Numbered from the stretch's first letter, positions 38,395 through 48,187 are shown. The stretch is 64,000 bases of DNA from Planctomycetia bacterium (GCA_026401035.1 JAPLNR010000057.1:23196-87195), one strand, 5' to 3'. The notes: generated by a model from the sequence alone, not told the origin. Numbers and translations: made by a program.

Positions 38395-38853
38395 TCAGGA
38401 GAGGGGGGTGGTCTCTGGATCTTCACCATCGTCCAAGGCGGACAGGAAGCTGGCGGTCATCGCTTCGAACACGGGCGAAATCCGGTCCCAATCCCGATCC
38501 TCGGCCTGGCAGAAAAACAGGTAGATCGCGTCCGGAGTGGCCAGCGTCCGCACGGCCGCGGTGTTGGTGAGGTCGAGGCAGTAGAAGTTGAGGTCGAAGC
38601 CGGGCAGCGAATGGCCGGCCACCGAGTCACGCGCCGGTTCGCTGTCGAGGTCCTGATACTCCTGCTTCATCTGCTGAACGACCGCCGCCGAAAGCAGCGC
38701 GGGTTCGCTGCCGACCGCATGGGCGCTGACGGACCAAAACGCCCCCTCGGGCGAGTAGACGGTCACGGCGGCACGGCTGCCGGCGGCATCGTCCGTGTCC
38801 ACCGACCAATTCTCCGGATAGTCGAACGTGAGCCCATATTGATTGAAATGCAT
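38395..38853 (-). CDS. conserved protein of unknown function, 152 residues
   Basis: The product starts MHFNQYGLTFDYPENWSVD, a typical PsbP/DUF1795-like beginning, and continues with TVYSPEGAFWSVSAH, GHSLPGFDLNFYCLDLT and FCQAEDRDWDRISPVFEAMT. There is no signal peptide or membrane helix. This form is a conserved planctomycete family in my recollection, with no assigned function. The ATG at 38853 begins directly with the domain. It lies back to back with flhA. Confidence 0.7.
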   Translation of the reverse strand: MHFNQYGLTFDYPENWSVDTDDAAGSRAAVTVYSPEGAFWSVSAHAVGSEPALLSAAVVQQMKQEYQDLDSEPARDSVAGHSLPGFDLNFYCLDLTNTAAVRTLATPDAIYLFFCQAEDRDWDRISPVFEAMTASFLSALDDGEDPETTPLS

Positions 38854-38989
38854 CGGTTGATCCGCGGTGTGGCCGGCTGATGAGCCCACGATTATAGCGT
38901 TATTTCGCCGCCGCCAGCGGTCTGGACTTGGTGGGAAAGACCCCGCTATCGTCCCGCCGCGGATTGGTGCAGCCTCACGAGACCCCTTC

Positions 38990-40942
38990 ATGACGCAGTC
39001 GATTGGAACCACCGCGGGAAATCCCCGCGCCGTCTCCATTCACGTGCTCGACTATCTTGTCCCGGCGACGATCCTGCTCGCCGTGCTGGTGGTGCTCGCG
39101 CCGGTGCCGGCGGCGCTCGTCGATCTGCTGCTGGCGGCCAATCTCACGATCTCGGTGCTCGCCCTTCTGGGGGCGCTCGCCGCCCGAACGCCGCTCGAAA
39201 TGAGCGTGTTTCCGACATTTCTCCTCGGCGCCACGCTCATCCGGCTCGTGCTCAACATCTCGACCACGCGGCTGATCCTCTCCCGCGCCGCCATCGACGG
39301 CGCCGATGCAGCCGGCGAGGTCGTGCGGGCCTTCGGTCAATTCGTTTCCGCCAACAACCTCGTCGTCGGGGCCGTGATCTTCGCGATCATTGCCATCGTG
39401 CAATTCGTCGTGATCACCGCCGGGGCCACCCGCACCAGCGAGGTGGCCGCCCGGTTCGCCCTCGACGGGCTGCCGGGCCGGCAGATGGCGATCGACGCCG
39501 ATGTTGGGGCCGGCACGATCACCCGCGAACAGGCCCGGAGCATGCGTCTCGAACTGCAGCGGCAGGCCGATTTTTTCGCGAGCATGGACGGGGCCAGTCG
39601 GTTCGTCCGCGGCGAGGCGGTGGCGAGCGTGATCATCACGCTCATCAATTTGGTCGGCGGCCTCGCGATCGGCGTGGTTCAGCACGCGATGCCACTGTCC
39701 AAGGCGATCGACATTTATTCGCGTCTGACGATCGGTGACGGACTGGTGAGCGCCGTACCCTCGCTCTTCGTCGCCGTCGCCACCGGCCTCCTGATCTCGC
39801 GGTCGAGCCAGGCCGTCGACCTTTCGCGGGAACTTGGCCGGCAGTTCGTCGCCCGGCCGCACGTGTTGCTCATCACGGCCGTCTTTCTCGCGGTGCTGTC
39901 GGTCACCGGCATGCCGTTTCTGCCGTTGGCCGCGATGGCCGCCAGCACGTTGGGCGGCGCCTATCTGCTCAGCCGCAACGGTCGATCGGCCGCCGGCGGG
40001 GCGTCGGAGTCTCCGGCCGGGCCTGCCCCGGCCGAAAAACTCGCCGACCTGCTCACCGACGAGCGGATCATGGTTGAACTGGGACGCGGGCTCTTGGGCC
40101 TCGTGTCATCGGCCGGAGCACCGCTGCTCGAGCGGTCGCAGACGCTGCGGGCCGCGGTGGCGGCCGATCTGGGCGTGGTCGTGCCCGGCATCGCCTTTCG
40201 CGACGACCTCCGGCTCGGACAGCGTGGCTATCGGATCACGATCGCCGGAGAACCGGTCCGCGAGGGGGAATTGGACAAGCGTCGCGGTGCGGATGGACGC
40301 ACGGATGCCGCCGATCTGGCGGCGATTCTCGAGGCCGCGGTGAGGCAGCAGGCCGACACACTGCTCTCCCGCGATGCCACGGCCCGGCTCGTCGAGTCGC
40401 TCAAGGCCGCGCAGCCGGCGCTCGTCGAGCAGACCGTTCCCGACATCCTCACGGTGGCGCGGATCCAGCGGACGCTCCAGTGCCTGCTGCGCGAAGGGGT
40501 GCCGATCCGCCCCCTGGCGACGCTCCTCGAGGTCATGGCCGATCATGCCGCCGAGGCGCCGGAGCCCTGGCAACTGGCTGAGGCAGTCCGCCGAAAAATG
40601 GCACGCACGCTCTGCCGGCGGGTGCGGGATGCGGACGGACGGCTGGTGGTCATCCGTCTCGCCGATCAGGCGGCCGCGGCGTTGCTGCCGACCAGCGGCC
40701 GGCGGCCGGGCCCCGACGCCACGAAAATCACGGCCGAGATTCGCCGCGCCGTGCGGCCACGGCTCGAGCGGGGCATCACTCCGGTACTCGTCGTGGCAGG
40801 CGATATGCGGCGGCTGGTCCGCGAGGCCCTGGCACGACAGATTCCAGAATTGCAGGTGTTCGCCAGCGAGGAGGTGGCCGAGGAAAGCCGGCTCGAGGTG
40901 TTTGCGACGATCGGCGACGGGGAGTCGGTCCGGGCGGCCTGA
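38990..40942 (+). CDS. flhA: flagellar export apparatus protein FlhA
   Basis: The 650-residue protein is the FlhA/type III export gate. The N-terminal half has about eight helices with FPTFLLGATLIRLVLNISTT and the FHIPEP-like conserved stretch at VVITAGATRTSEVAARFAL and PGRQMAIDADVGAG. The C-terminal cytoplasmic domain (from about 345) is variable, as expected. Its length is at the short end of the family. It stands without other export genes in this window, but is followed by the motility sigma factor and its antagonist. Confidence 0.93.
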   Translation: MTQSIGTTAGNPRAVSIHVLDYLVPATILLAVLVVLAPVPAALVDLLLAANLTISVLALLGALAARTPLEMSVFPTFLLGATLIRLVLNISTTRLILSRAAIDGADAAGEVVRAFGQFVSANNLVVGAVIFAIIAIVQFVVITAGATRTSEVAARFALDGLPGRQMAIDADVGAGTITREQARSMRLELQRQADFFASMDGASRFVRGEAVASVIITLINLVGGLAIGVVQHAMPLSKAIDIYSRLTIGDGLVSAVPSLFVAVATGLLISRSSQAVDLSRELGRQFVARPHVLLITAVFLAVLSVTGMPFLPLAAMAASTLGGAYLLSRNGRSAAGGASESPAGPAPAEKLADLLTDERIMVELGRGLLGLVSSAGAPLLERSQTLRAAVAADLGVVVPGIAFRDDLRLGQRGYRITIAGEPVREGELDKRRGADGRTDAADLAAILEAAVRQQADTLLSRDATARLVESLKAAQPALVEQTVPDILTVARIQRTLQCLLREGVPIRPLATLLEVMADHAAEAPEPWQLAEAVRRKMARTLCRRVRDADGRLVVIRLADQAAAALLPTSGRRPGPDATKITAEIRRAVRPRLERGITPVLVVAGDMRRLVREALARQIPELQVFASEEVAEESRLEVFATIGDGESVRAA

Positions 40943-41068
40943 CGGGTCGCAGGAAATCAAAACAGCGGAAAAAAGTCAGGGTGCGCGGGCGCCAAAAAAT
41001 ACGTTCAAGACAATGCTGCCAGCCGGACGATGAGAATTGTTTCGGCGGCAAACTATCTTTGCCCTTTC

Positions 41069-41863
41069 ATGGAGGATGCCGTGGCGTATCAATTCACTGC
41101 CGACGAAATTCAGGGACTCTGGAAGGAGTTCAAGGCCGATCAGTCGAACGAAGACCTGCGAAACCGGTTGATCGAGATCTATCTGCCGCTGGTGAAATAC
41201 AACGGTGAGCGGATCTGGTCGCGGCTGCCGGAGGGTGTGGAACTCGACGACCTGACGTCGGCCGGCTTGTTTGGCCTGATGGACGCGATCGACGCCTTCG
41301 ACATGTCACGGGGCGTGAAATTCGAGACGTATTGCGTGCCCCGAATCCGTGGGGCCATGCTCGACGAATTGCGGACCATGGACTGGGTGCCGCGGCTCGT
41401 GCGCTCGAAGGCGAGCAAACTCAACGAGGCCGTCAAGACGCTCGAGGCCAAACTCGGCCGTGCCCCCGCCGATGAAGAAGTTGCCGAGCACATGCAACTC
41501 TCCCGCGAGGACTTCGAGAAATTGCTGGTCGAGGCAAACGCGGCGAGTCTCGTCAGCCTCAACAAGAAGTGGTGCGAAACCGACAGCTCGAAGGACGTGC
41601 GGGAAATCGACATCCTCGAGGATAAGAAGGGCGAGGATCCCACCCGGCGGATCCAGAAGGCCGACCTGATGCGGCTGATCACCAAGGGGCTGAATCGCAA
41701 CGAGCGGCTGATCATCATCCTCTACTACTACGAGGAACTGACGATGAAGGAGATCGGTGCGACGCTCGACCTCTCGGAAAGCCGGGTCAGCCAGATGCAC
41801 AGCGCGATCGTCGAGCGGCTCCAAAACCAGCTCGAACGGCGGCGGCCGGAGTTCGCGATGTGA
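41069..41863 (+). CDS. fliA: RNA polymerase sigma factor, FliA/WhiG family (sigma-28)
   Basis: The roughly 264-residue protein has the sigma-70 domain order: region 2 (LIEIYLPLVKYNGERIWSRL, DDLTSAGLFGLMDAIDAFD), region 3 (DWVPRLVRSKASKLNEAVK) and region 4 (TMKEIGATLDLSESRVSQMH). It would direct late flagellar and motility genes. ATG at 41069 is chosen; ATG at 41030 and GTG at 41081 are also possible. It is downstream of flhA by about 126 bp and upstream of flgM. Confidence 0.93.
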   Translation: MEDAVAYQFTADEIQGLWKEFKADQSNEDLRNRLIEIYLPLVKYNGERIWSRLPEGVELDDLTSAGLFGLMDAIDAFDMSRGVKFETYCVPRIRGAMLDELRTMDWVPRLVRSKASKLNEAVKTLEAKLGRAPADEEVAEHMQLSREDFEKLLVEANAASLVSLNKKWCETDSSKDVREIDILEDKKGEDPTRRIQKADLMRLITKGLNRNERLIIILYYYEELTMKEIGATLDLSESRVSQMHSAIVERLQNQLERRRPEFAM

Positions 41864-42202
41864 TGCCGGCCACCGGAACCGCAGCCCTGGCAGTCTGGGC
41901 GAACTGCGGACCCGGGAAATCGGCAGAATGACGAAAACAGGCAGGGAAAAAATTCAGTCAAGTTCAAGCCGCGGATGTGCCGATGATTATGAATCGGCCG
42001 CGGCGAATGGTCGGGTGATTCCGACTGGCAGCTGTCCGACGACTGGTGTCGCCGGAACGCGGAAGCGCGGCAACAATAGTAGGAACAAACAGCCAGCAAC
42101 CGATTCCAGAAAATCGAAGCGAACCACCCGGCAGTCAGACGCGTATCAGCGTGTGTGCCGGGGGGGAATGGAATCAAAACACTGTCTGCAAGGAGTGCAA
42201 TC
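41864..42202. other. 339-bp gap upstream of flgM
   Basis: No gene is supported here. The stretch contains a possible sigma-28 promoter (41958-41986) and is less GC-rich than average. The flgM ribosome binding site AAGGAG lies at its end. Confidence 0.55.
41958..41986 (+). promoter_or_regulatory. possible sigma-28 (FliA) promoter upstream of flgM
   Basis: TCAAGTTC is followed after 13 bp by GCCGATGA, close to the sigma-28 elements TAAAGTTT and GCCGATAA. The spacing is about two bases longer than the usual 11. It lies 217 bp upstream of the flgM start and directly after the sigma factor gene, which would give autoregulated production of the anti-sigma factor. Confidence 0.42.
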
Positions 42203-42487
42203 ATGAATATTTTGGGTGTCTTTTCGACGCATGGGGCTCAGTCGCTCGGTGGCGTGAAGGGCGTGGAGTCGACGCAGTCGACGCAGGCCGCCGTGCAGCA
42301 GGGTGTGGGCGAAGTCCACGATTCCGTCACGCTGTCGGTCGATGCGGTGCGGTCAGCGGAGAGTGCCGCCGACATCCGCTTCGACAAGGTGAACTCGATC
42401 CGCGCGGCCATCGCCGACGGCTCGTACGACACCCCCGAGAAGCTCGACATGGCCCTCGAGCGACTGCTCGATCGTCTCGGCAGCTGA
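42203..42487 (+). CDS. flgM: FlgM-type anti-sigma-28 factor
   Basis: The 94-residue protein has a disordered N-terminal half rich in Gly, Ser, Thr and Gln, and a C-terminal sigma-binding part with DIRFDKVNSIRAAIADGSYD followed by TPEKLDMALERLLDRL, which is the FlgM C-terminal pattern. It should bind the adjacent sigma-28 and hold it until export. AAGGAG precedes the ATG by about 7 bases. A strong terminator follows the stop. Confidence 0.85.
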   Translation: MNILGVFSTHGAQSLGGVKGVESTQSTQAAVQQGVGEVHDSVTLSVDAVRSAESAADIRFDKVNSIRAAIADGSYDTPEKLDMALERLLDRLGS

Positions 42488-42532
42488 GCGGCTGGCTAAC
42501 TGGCTGAGCGGCTGAATAAATCGATTCAGAAA

Positions 42533-42570
42533 GCGGCCGGACTGGCGACAGTCCGGCCGCCTGTTTTTTT
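42533..42570 (+). terminator. rho-independent terminator after flgM
   Basis: A perfect 12-bp stem (GCGGCCGGACTG with CAGTCCGGCCGC) closed by a GCGA tetraloop is followed by CTG and a run of seven T. This is the clearest intrinsic terminator in the window and marks the end of the motility transcript. Confidence 0.93.
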
Positions 42571-42644
42571 GGTGACGGGCGGTTCGCATGAATCCGACCC
42601 CACAGCTAAACTCTAACGATCATTCATCCCCGCAGCGTTCGCTC

Positions 42645-43151
42645 ATGGCCATCGCATCTGACTTCTCCCTCGGCAAGGTCGATGTCGCGCTCTCACCGCA
42701 GGAGCGGTTCGAAGAGTTTCTGCGCACCCGCGGCAAGCGGATCACGCAGCAGCGACTCGTGATCGTGGAGCATGTTTCGAAGCAGCACGAGCACTTCGAT
42801 GCCGACAAACTGCTCGCCGACCTGCGAAACACGGCCGAGGGGGCGAAGGCGAGCAAGGCGACGGTCTACCGGACGCTGGGCGAGATGGTCGACGCCGGGC
42901 TGCTCAAAGAGATGGAGCTCGGTCGCCGGAAAGTCTACGAGCACGACTACGGCTACCCGCAGCACGAGCACCTGCACTGCACGTCGTGCCAGAAGCTGAT
43001 CGAGTTTTCAAGCGACGAGCTCATCCGGATTCGTGACGCCGTCGCCGCACAGCACCAGTTTCGGCCGCAGAGCCACCACCTGATCATCACGGGAATCTGC
43101 GCGGACTGCCGCAGTGGACGCAGCAAGTCGCGACACCAGGACCGGGTCTGA
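42645..43151 (+). CDS. Fur-family metalloregulator
   Basis: A Fur-family repressor of about 168 residues. The winged-helix part has FLRTRGKRITQQRLVIVEHV and SKATVYRTLGEMVDAG, and the dimerisation part has the regulatory-site segment PQHEHLHCTSCQKLIEF with a C-terminal CADC. The two CXXC pairs form the structural zinc site. Which metal it senses (Fe, Zn, Mn or peroxide) cannot be read off. The ATG at 42645 fits the family; an ATG at 42588 would add 19 residues. It is convergent with purB, 3 bp apart. Confidence 0.87.
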   Translation: MAIASDFSLGKVDVALSPQERFEEFLRTRGKRITQQRLVIVEHVSKQHEHFDADKLLADLRNTAEGAKASKATVYRTLGEMVDAGLLKEMELGRRKVYEHDYGYPQHEHLHCTSCQKLIEFSSDELIRIRDAVAAQHQFRPQSHHLIITGICADCRSGRSKSRHQDRV

Positions 43152-43154
43152 GGC

Positions 43155-44597
43155 CTACACCCGGAGGTTCGCAATGGCGGCCCGGCCGGGGTGGGCCGCG
43201 AGCGCGGTACGGACGGGGCCGGCGACGAATTCCTCGACTTGGGCGGAGGCCCGGCCCGCCAGGCCGCGGACGTCCATCGCCTGCTCCAGATCGATCGCGG
43301 CGAAGAGCGGGTCGGCGGCCAATCGGGCAGCCAGGTCGTTGGGCAGGCCCTGACGGATACCGGCCGTCGCGGCATGGCTGTGCTGGCGGAGCGCCTCGTG
43401 GAGCGTCTGGCGATCGCCGCCGCCCTTCGTGACCGCCATCAGAATCCGTTCGCTGGCGAGGAACGGAAGCTGGTTCTCGAGGTTGCGTCGGATGGCGCCC
43501 GGCAGCACGACCAGTCCGCCGGCGATGTTGGTGTAAATCACGAGCTGCGCGTCCGTGGCGAGGAAGGCCTGGGGCAGCACGAGCCGGCGGGGTGCTGAGT
43601 CGTCGAGCGTGCGTTCGAACCACTGCACGGCGGCGGTCTGGCCGGCCGTTGGAGCCAGCCCCATCACGAACCGCCCGAGGCCACACATCCGCTCGGCCCG
43701 CATCGGGTTGCGCTTGTAGGGCATCGCCGAGGAGCCCACCTGATCCTGCTCGAACGGCTCCTCGAGTTCACCGGAGGCGGCGCTGAGCCGCAGATCGTTG
43801 CCCGCCTTGTGGGTCGATTCCGAGATGCCCGCCAGTGCGGACACCACCTGCGAGTCGATCTTGCGGCTGTAGGTCTGGCCGGTGACGTCGTACGAGGCGG
43901 CGAAGCCGAGCTTTCTCGAGACGAGTTCGTCGAGGGCCCGCACCTTGGCGTGGTCGCCGGCGAAGAGCTCGAGAAAACTCGCCTGCGTGCCGGTCGTGCC
44001 CTTGGCGCCGCGGGCCCGCAGTTGGCGGCGGCGGTGATCAATCTCCTCCAGGTCGAGCAGGAGGTCGTGGATCCAGAGACAGATCCGCTTGCCGATCGTG
44101 GTGGGCTGGGCGGGCTGCAGGTGCGTGAGCCCGAGGCAGACGATGTCGCGGGTTTCGGTCGCCTTCTCGGCCAGCCGTTCGATCACCGTCGCCAGCCGGG
44201 CGGACACGAGTTCGAGAGCATCACGCATCAGCATCAAGTCGGTGTTGTCGGTGACGAAGGCGCTGGTGGCGCCGAGGTGCAAGATCGGCCGGGCCTTCGG
44301 GCAGGCATCGCCGAACGTGTGCAGATGCGCGAAGACGTCGTGCCGCGTCTTCTTCTCGTAATCGGCCGCCTTCGCGAAATCGATCGGCTCGAGGTTGGCC
44401 CGCATCTCGTCGAGCTGCTCGCGGGTAACCGGCAAACCGAGCTCACTCTCGGCCTCGGCGAGCGCCAGCCATGTCTGCCGCCAGAGCTTGTAGCGATGGT
44501 TGTCGCTCCAGAGCCGGGCCATCTCGGCCGACGCATAGCGGGTTGCGAGCGGATTTTCCCAGACGTTCCGGGGATCGGGCTGCACTGCGGTATTCAC
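43155..44597 (-). CDS. purB: adenylosuccinate lyase
   Basis: The 480-residue protein is a fumarase/aspartase superfamily lyase acting twice in purine synthesis (SAICAR to AICAR, and adenylosuccinate to AMP). It has SDNHRYKLWRQ at the start, LHLGATSAFVTDN with the catalytic His, GLTHLQPAQPTTIGK, and the signature loop SSAMPYKRNPMRAE. Length and layout match the longer PurB form. Its start overlaps the holA stop by 4 bp (ATGA). Confidence 0.95.
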   Translation of the reverse strand: MNTAVQPDPRNVWENPLATRYASAEMARLWSDNHRYKLWRQTWLALAEAESELGLPVTREQLDEMRANLEPIDFAKAADYEKKTRHDVFAHLHTFGDACPKARPILHLGATSAFVTDNTDLMLMRDALELVSARLATVIERLAEKATETRDIVCLGLTHLQPAQPTTIGKRICLWIHDLLLDLEEIDHRRRQLRARGAKGTTGTQASFLELFAGDHAKVRALDELVSRKLGFAASYDVTGQTYSRKIDSQVVSALAGISESTHKAGNDLRLSAASGELEEPFEQDQVGSSAMPYKRNPMRAERMCGLGRFVMGLAPTAGQTAAVQWFERTLDDSAPRRLVLPQAFLATDAQLVIYTNIAGGLVVLPGAIRRNLENQLPFLASERILMAVTKGGGDRQTLHEALRQHSHAATAGIRQGLPNDLAARLAADPLFAAIDLEQAMDVRGLAGRASAQVEEFVAGPVRTALAAHPGRAAIANLRV

Positions 44598-45706
44598 GAA
44601 CGCACTCCTCGAGGCCTGCCGGCGGCTTTTTCAGAATCCACCGGCCGCGCCATCTTGCAGAAGAGACGCTCCAAGGCCAGACGGGCGCGCAGTCCCCGGG
44701 AGGCATCGCTCTTCAGGCTGCGATCGAGTTCCATGAGCCACACCGGCAGTTGCCGTGACCGCCGGGCCCCCAGCTGCATCAATGACTCGCGGGCCTGCGC
44801 CAGCGCTTTTGGCCAGGCAGCCACGCCGGCCTCACGGAGCGCTTCCTCGACACCGCGGGGGCGGCCGTCGCCCGCCGGCAGGGCGAGCACCCGCGCCGCC
44901 GCGGAGAGCCGCCGCAGCACGCTGGCCGCCTGGGCACCGATGCCGATCGGGTTTTCGCCACCATCGAGGAGATCCGCCAGGTGCGCGAGCGCCGCGCGGG
45001 CATCGCCGGCTCCGGCGCTGTCGATCATGCCCCAGGCGGTGCGTTCCTGTGGACTGCCGGCGAAGTCATCGACGGCATCCGGTTGTATGGCGGTCTGCTT
45101 CGCAGCCGGATCGCTCGCGGCCGCGAGCCGGGCGAGCGCCTGATCAACCTGCCCAAGATGACCGGCGAGGCGTTCGAGCAGCCGTTGGGCCGTGGCCGCC
45201 GCCAACTGGATACCGTGCCGCGTCTGGGCCCAATGCCGCACCCAGGCGGCGAGATCCGCCCGCTGTGGGATCGAGACATCGACGACGAGCCCGTGCTTGG
45301 CGGCCGCCTTCGCCAGGCGGGTGTTCGACGGAAAGCTTTTCACCTCGAGGATCACGAGGCCGCGGCCGCCTTTCGGCTTGTTGGTCAGATCCTCGAGCGG
45401 TTCGCGGGCCTGCGACACGAATGCGTCGGCGTTGCGGACGATCGCCGCCCGCGTCGCGCCGGCGAAGAGCGGCACCGTTGCCGCCTCATCGAACACATCG
45501 CGGGGATCCGGGAGATCCTCGCCGGCGAATTCCCGCCAGGCCCACATGCGATCAGCCTCGTCGGGACAGAGCCTGTCGCGGAGCAGCACGAGCATGTGGA
45601 ACGCCAGGAATGGCTCGTCACCGACAAGAACGATGAGCGACGGCGAGCCGAGCGACCAGTCATCGGGGCGGCGAAGAATTTCGAGGGCAGTCTTGGATTC
45701 GGCCAC
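44594..45706 (-). CDS. holA: DNA polymerase III delta subunit
   Basis: The 370-residue protein loads the sliding clamp as part of the clamp-loader complex. Family features are the opening VLVGDEPFL segment, LVILEVKSFPSNTRLAKAA, and the C-terminal collar domain with LGARRSRQLPVWLMELDRSL. It is divergent, as delta subunits usually are. No ATG is found at a good place, so the GTG at 45706 is chosen; a longer reading would extend into non-conserved sequence. It is coupled to purB by an overlap. Confidence 0.87.
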   Translation of the reverse strand: MAESKTALEILRRPDDWSLGSPSLIVLVGDEPFLAFHMLVLLRDRLCPDEADRMWAWREFAGEDLPDPRDVFDEAATVPLFAGATRAAIVRNADAFVSQAREPLEDLTNKPKGGRGLVILEVKSFPSNTRLAKAAAKHGLVVDVSIPQRADLAAWVRHWAQTRHGIQLAAATAQRLLERLAGHLGQVDQALARLAAASDPAAKQTAIQPDAVDDFAGSPQERTAWGMIDSAGAGDARAALAHLADLLDGGENPIGIGAQAASVLRRLSAAARVLALPAGDGRPRGVEEALREAGVAAWPKALAQARESLMQLGARRSRQLPVWLMELDRSLKSDASRGLRARLALERLFCKMARPVDSEKAAGRPRGVRS

Positions 45707-45830
45707 GAGCGCACTGCTTTCAGGACCGCGGCAGTCTGTGCCGCGAACTGCCAGCAGTCTATCGGGCGGATCGGCTTTACCGCCGGTCGACCCGAGCGAA
45801 AACAGCCCGGACGAGCTTTTCCCCAGCGAA

Positions 45831-47672
45831 TTACGGCGCGGACGGAGACAAGGCTCGCACGCCGCCGAGCCTTCCGGTGACCCGCGGGGCGGAGACCGTG
45901 ACCGGTTGGGCACTCGTGGTGCTTCCCACGTTCCCTGCGGCATCGGCGGCCTCCACCCGGATGAAGACCTTTGCCGTCACCCCACGCGGTGGCTGCCAGC
46001 GGTGCTCGCCCTGGTTGTCGAGCGACTCGCCGATCGTCGCCCACGGACCGGCGGCGTTTGGCGAATACGCCAAACGGGTGCTCCGGGGCACCAGCATCTG
46101 ATCGCGGGCCGTGTAGCGGATCACGACACCCGGGGGCTCGCCCGCCTTGGCCCGTGCCACTTCGATCAATTCCACCTGGGGCGGCTCGTCGTCGACGCCC
46201 ACCCACGTGTCCGGCATGTCGCCCGCCACCGGCCCGCCCGCAGCGTTCGGCAGATCCGAAACCACCTCGAGGCGAAAACCATAGAGACCCGACGAGGGCA
46301 GCGTCACGCTGATCGGGCTGGTTGTATCGTCATCGACGGCGCTCCGCTGCCACGTGACGCCGCCGTCGCGTGTGCTCCAAAGTTCGATCCGCACTCCGCC
46401 GGCAGCGGTGTCGTCGGCCTGATACTCGTAGTCCCAGGCGAACCTCCGCGCCTGGACGAGCTGGAGCGGCTTGCCTCGATACACGAGCGGCTGCTGTCCC
46501 TTGGCCAGCGCCATGCCGCCGCCGACGTCTGCCAGGGGAGATGCCTCGGGCAGCGCGAGGGCGTCAGTGGCCGGTGACGTTCCCGGGAATGCTCCCGACG
46601 ATATTCCAGATGACGTGCCGACCGCCGACAGCGGGCCTGCCGGTGCCCCTGAACCGACCCGATTGACGAGAACGCTCTGCGGGCCGCGGATTGCGGCAGC
46701 CTTTTCAGCGGGTGATTCAGCCGACCAGGCGGCGGCCGACTCCGAGCGCCAGCCATCGGCCGACAGAGGCATGGCGTCGCTCGCCGGCGTTGGCCGCGCG
46801 GCCGCCGGCAACGCCGGCGTCCGCGGCCGCAAATCGTTCACGGGCACCTCCTGCGAGGGCAGCGGTGGTGCGCCAAGTTCCCGGGCAAGGGCGGCCTGAT
46901 CGACCTGGGGATCGGTCTGCTCCAGCGTGAACTGCCGGACTGTATTGTTGCCAGATGCATCGGAGATCGCGATCCGCACCGTGATCGCCTCGACCTGTTC
47001 GCCAGCCCACCAGATTTCCTCGCCCACCATGTGTGCCGGAGATTCCCGCGACAGGATTCCGACGGCGGCGACCTTCTTCCAGCCTTGGTCGCCCTTGCCG
47101 CGGTAGTCAAACGCAAGGGAGTCGAGCCGCAGCGAATCATCGACGGCGGCGTACCGGCAGATGATCTCGCCGTCGGTGCCCTTCCAGACCCGCGCTGCCA
47201 GCTTGGGACCGGCCGCATCCACCAGCACGCGCAGGTCGGGGCCGGCGCCACCCCGCAGGCGTCCCTTGGAATCGATGGACCGCAGACGGAACCAATATTC
47301 GCCGTCACTGCCGGCCCGATAAGTGAACGAGCCGGCATTCGGCGCCGCTTCCCCCGCCGGCTCCCACGTGGCCCCCAGATCCTTGGATGCGCTGAGGACG
47401 ACCCGCTGAGCCGCCGAGTCCGGCGACTGCGCCGCGGGTGGACTGAATGGAATCGAAAACACTGGATGCTTTGTGCGGACGAGCTCCGGGAGCGCCGGTG
47501 GCGGAGGTAGCCCGTTGCCGTCGGCAGCCCATGGTCGGCCAGCCGCCGGCGGGCAGACGAGCCCCGCGGCTGCCATGACCAGCATCAACACCATGAACAG
47601 CATCCGCGGCGCTGCCGCAGCGGCATGCCGAAGCGGACGCATCGGTTTTTTCGGTTGGGAGACCAGGGCCAT
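45831..47672 (-). CDS. large secreted protein with beta-sandwich-like repeats
   Basis: The 613-residue product has a signal-like N-terminus (MLFMVLMLVMAAAGLVCPP, preceded by a basic stretch) and no other membrane helix. Two regions look alike: WEPAGEAAPNAGSFTYRAGSDGEY and WQRSAVDDDTTSPISVTLPS, each followed by a hydrophobic strand FRL or YGFRLEV, as in sialidase-like or fibronectin-like beta-sandwiches. A Pro/Ala/Ser-rich linker joins them. The C-terminus has YTARDQMLVPRSTRLAYSPN. I do not recognise a family; extracellular or outer-membrane location is inferred. It lies upstream of holA on the same strand. Confidence 0.72.
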   Translation of the reverse strand: MALVSQPKKPMRPLRHAAAAAPRMLFMVLMLVMAAAGLVCPPAAGRPWAADGNGLPPPPALPELVRTKHPVFSIPFSPPAAQSPDSAAQRVVLSASKDLGATWEPAGEAAPNAGSFTYRAGSDGEYWFRLRSIDSKGRLRGGAGPDLRVLVDAAGPKLAARVWKGTDGEIICRYAAVDDSLRLDSLAFDYRGKGDQGWKKVAAVGILSRESPAHMVGEEIWWAGEQVEAITVRIAISDASGNNTVRQFTLEQTDPQVDQAALARELGAPPLPSQEVPVNDLRPRTPALPAAARPTPASDAMPLSADGWRSESAAAWSAESPAEKAAAIRGPQSVLVNRVGSGAPAGPLSAVGTSSGISSGAFPGTSPATDALALPEASPLADVGGGMALAKGQQPLVYRGKPLQLVQARRFAWDYEYQADDTAAGGVRIELWSTRDGGVTWQRSAVDDDTTSPISVTLPSSGLYGFRLEVVSDLPNAAGGPVAGDMPDTWVGVDDEPPQVELIEVARAKAGEPPGVVIRYTARDQMLVPRSTRLAYSPNAAGPWATIGESLDNQGEHRWQPPRGVTAKVFIRVEAADAAGNVGSTTSAQPVTVSAPRVTGRLGGVRALSPSAP

Positions 47673-47931
47673 ACGGCCAAGAATCGACCGTTGCAGTCGG
47701 AAAAGTCATATTTTTCAGGAAATTTTTGGCTCAATCAGCCCAGGTTGACGGTCAGCTGCCGTCGGGGCGCGGGGCCTCGATAATGTGTGGCGGACGCGGC
47801 AACCTGGGGGTTTTCTTTCTGGACCCGGCCCCCCGGAGCCTGCCATAATCCGTCCTGAGGCGACCGACACGGATGCCGGTGGCCCTTGTACTTAACAGTC
47901 TGCCTAGGACGCTGCGGCGTGTCGGCCTGAC

Positions 47932-48153
47932 GTGCAATCGTTTCTGACCAGTGCCTTGCTGCTGGCCCTCTTCGTCGGGGCCGGGATCGTTGCGATTGTC
48001 ATAATCCGTTCGCGCTATCACGGCCGCGGTGCGGATGGTGGCGACTGGGAAAGCGCGCTCGCCGAATACAAAAATCTGCGGGACAAGGGTGTGCTGAGCG
48101 ATGAGGAATACCGAAAGATAAGAAGTCTGGTCGAGCCGCGAGTGGATCGTTGA
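47932..48153 (+). CDS. SHOCT-like small membrane protein
   Basis: The 73-residue protein has an N-terminal membrane helix ([17 protein letters not shown]) and a C-terminal SHOCT-like segment: [25 protein letters not shown] domains are short helical pairs found at the ends of membrane proteins; function unknown. Its GTG start at 47932 gives the helix at once. It is 34 bp before clpX on the same strand and could be co-transcribed. Confidence 0.75.
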   Translation: MQSFLTSALLLALFVGAGIVAIVIIRSRYHGRGADGGDWESALAEYKNLRDKGVLSDEEYRKIRSLVEPRVDR

Positions 48154-48187
48154 ACACAAACCCGTCTGGGGAAAAGGAAACGAGAGC

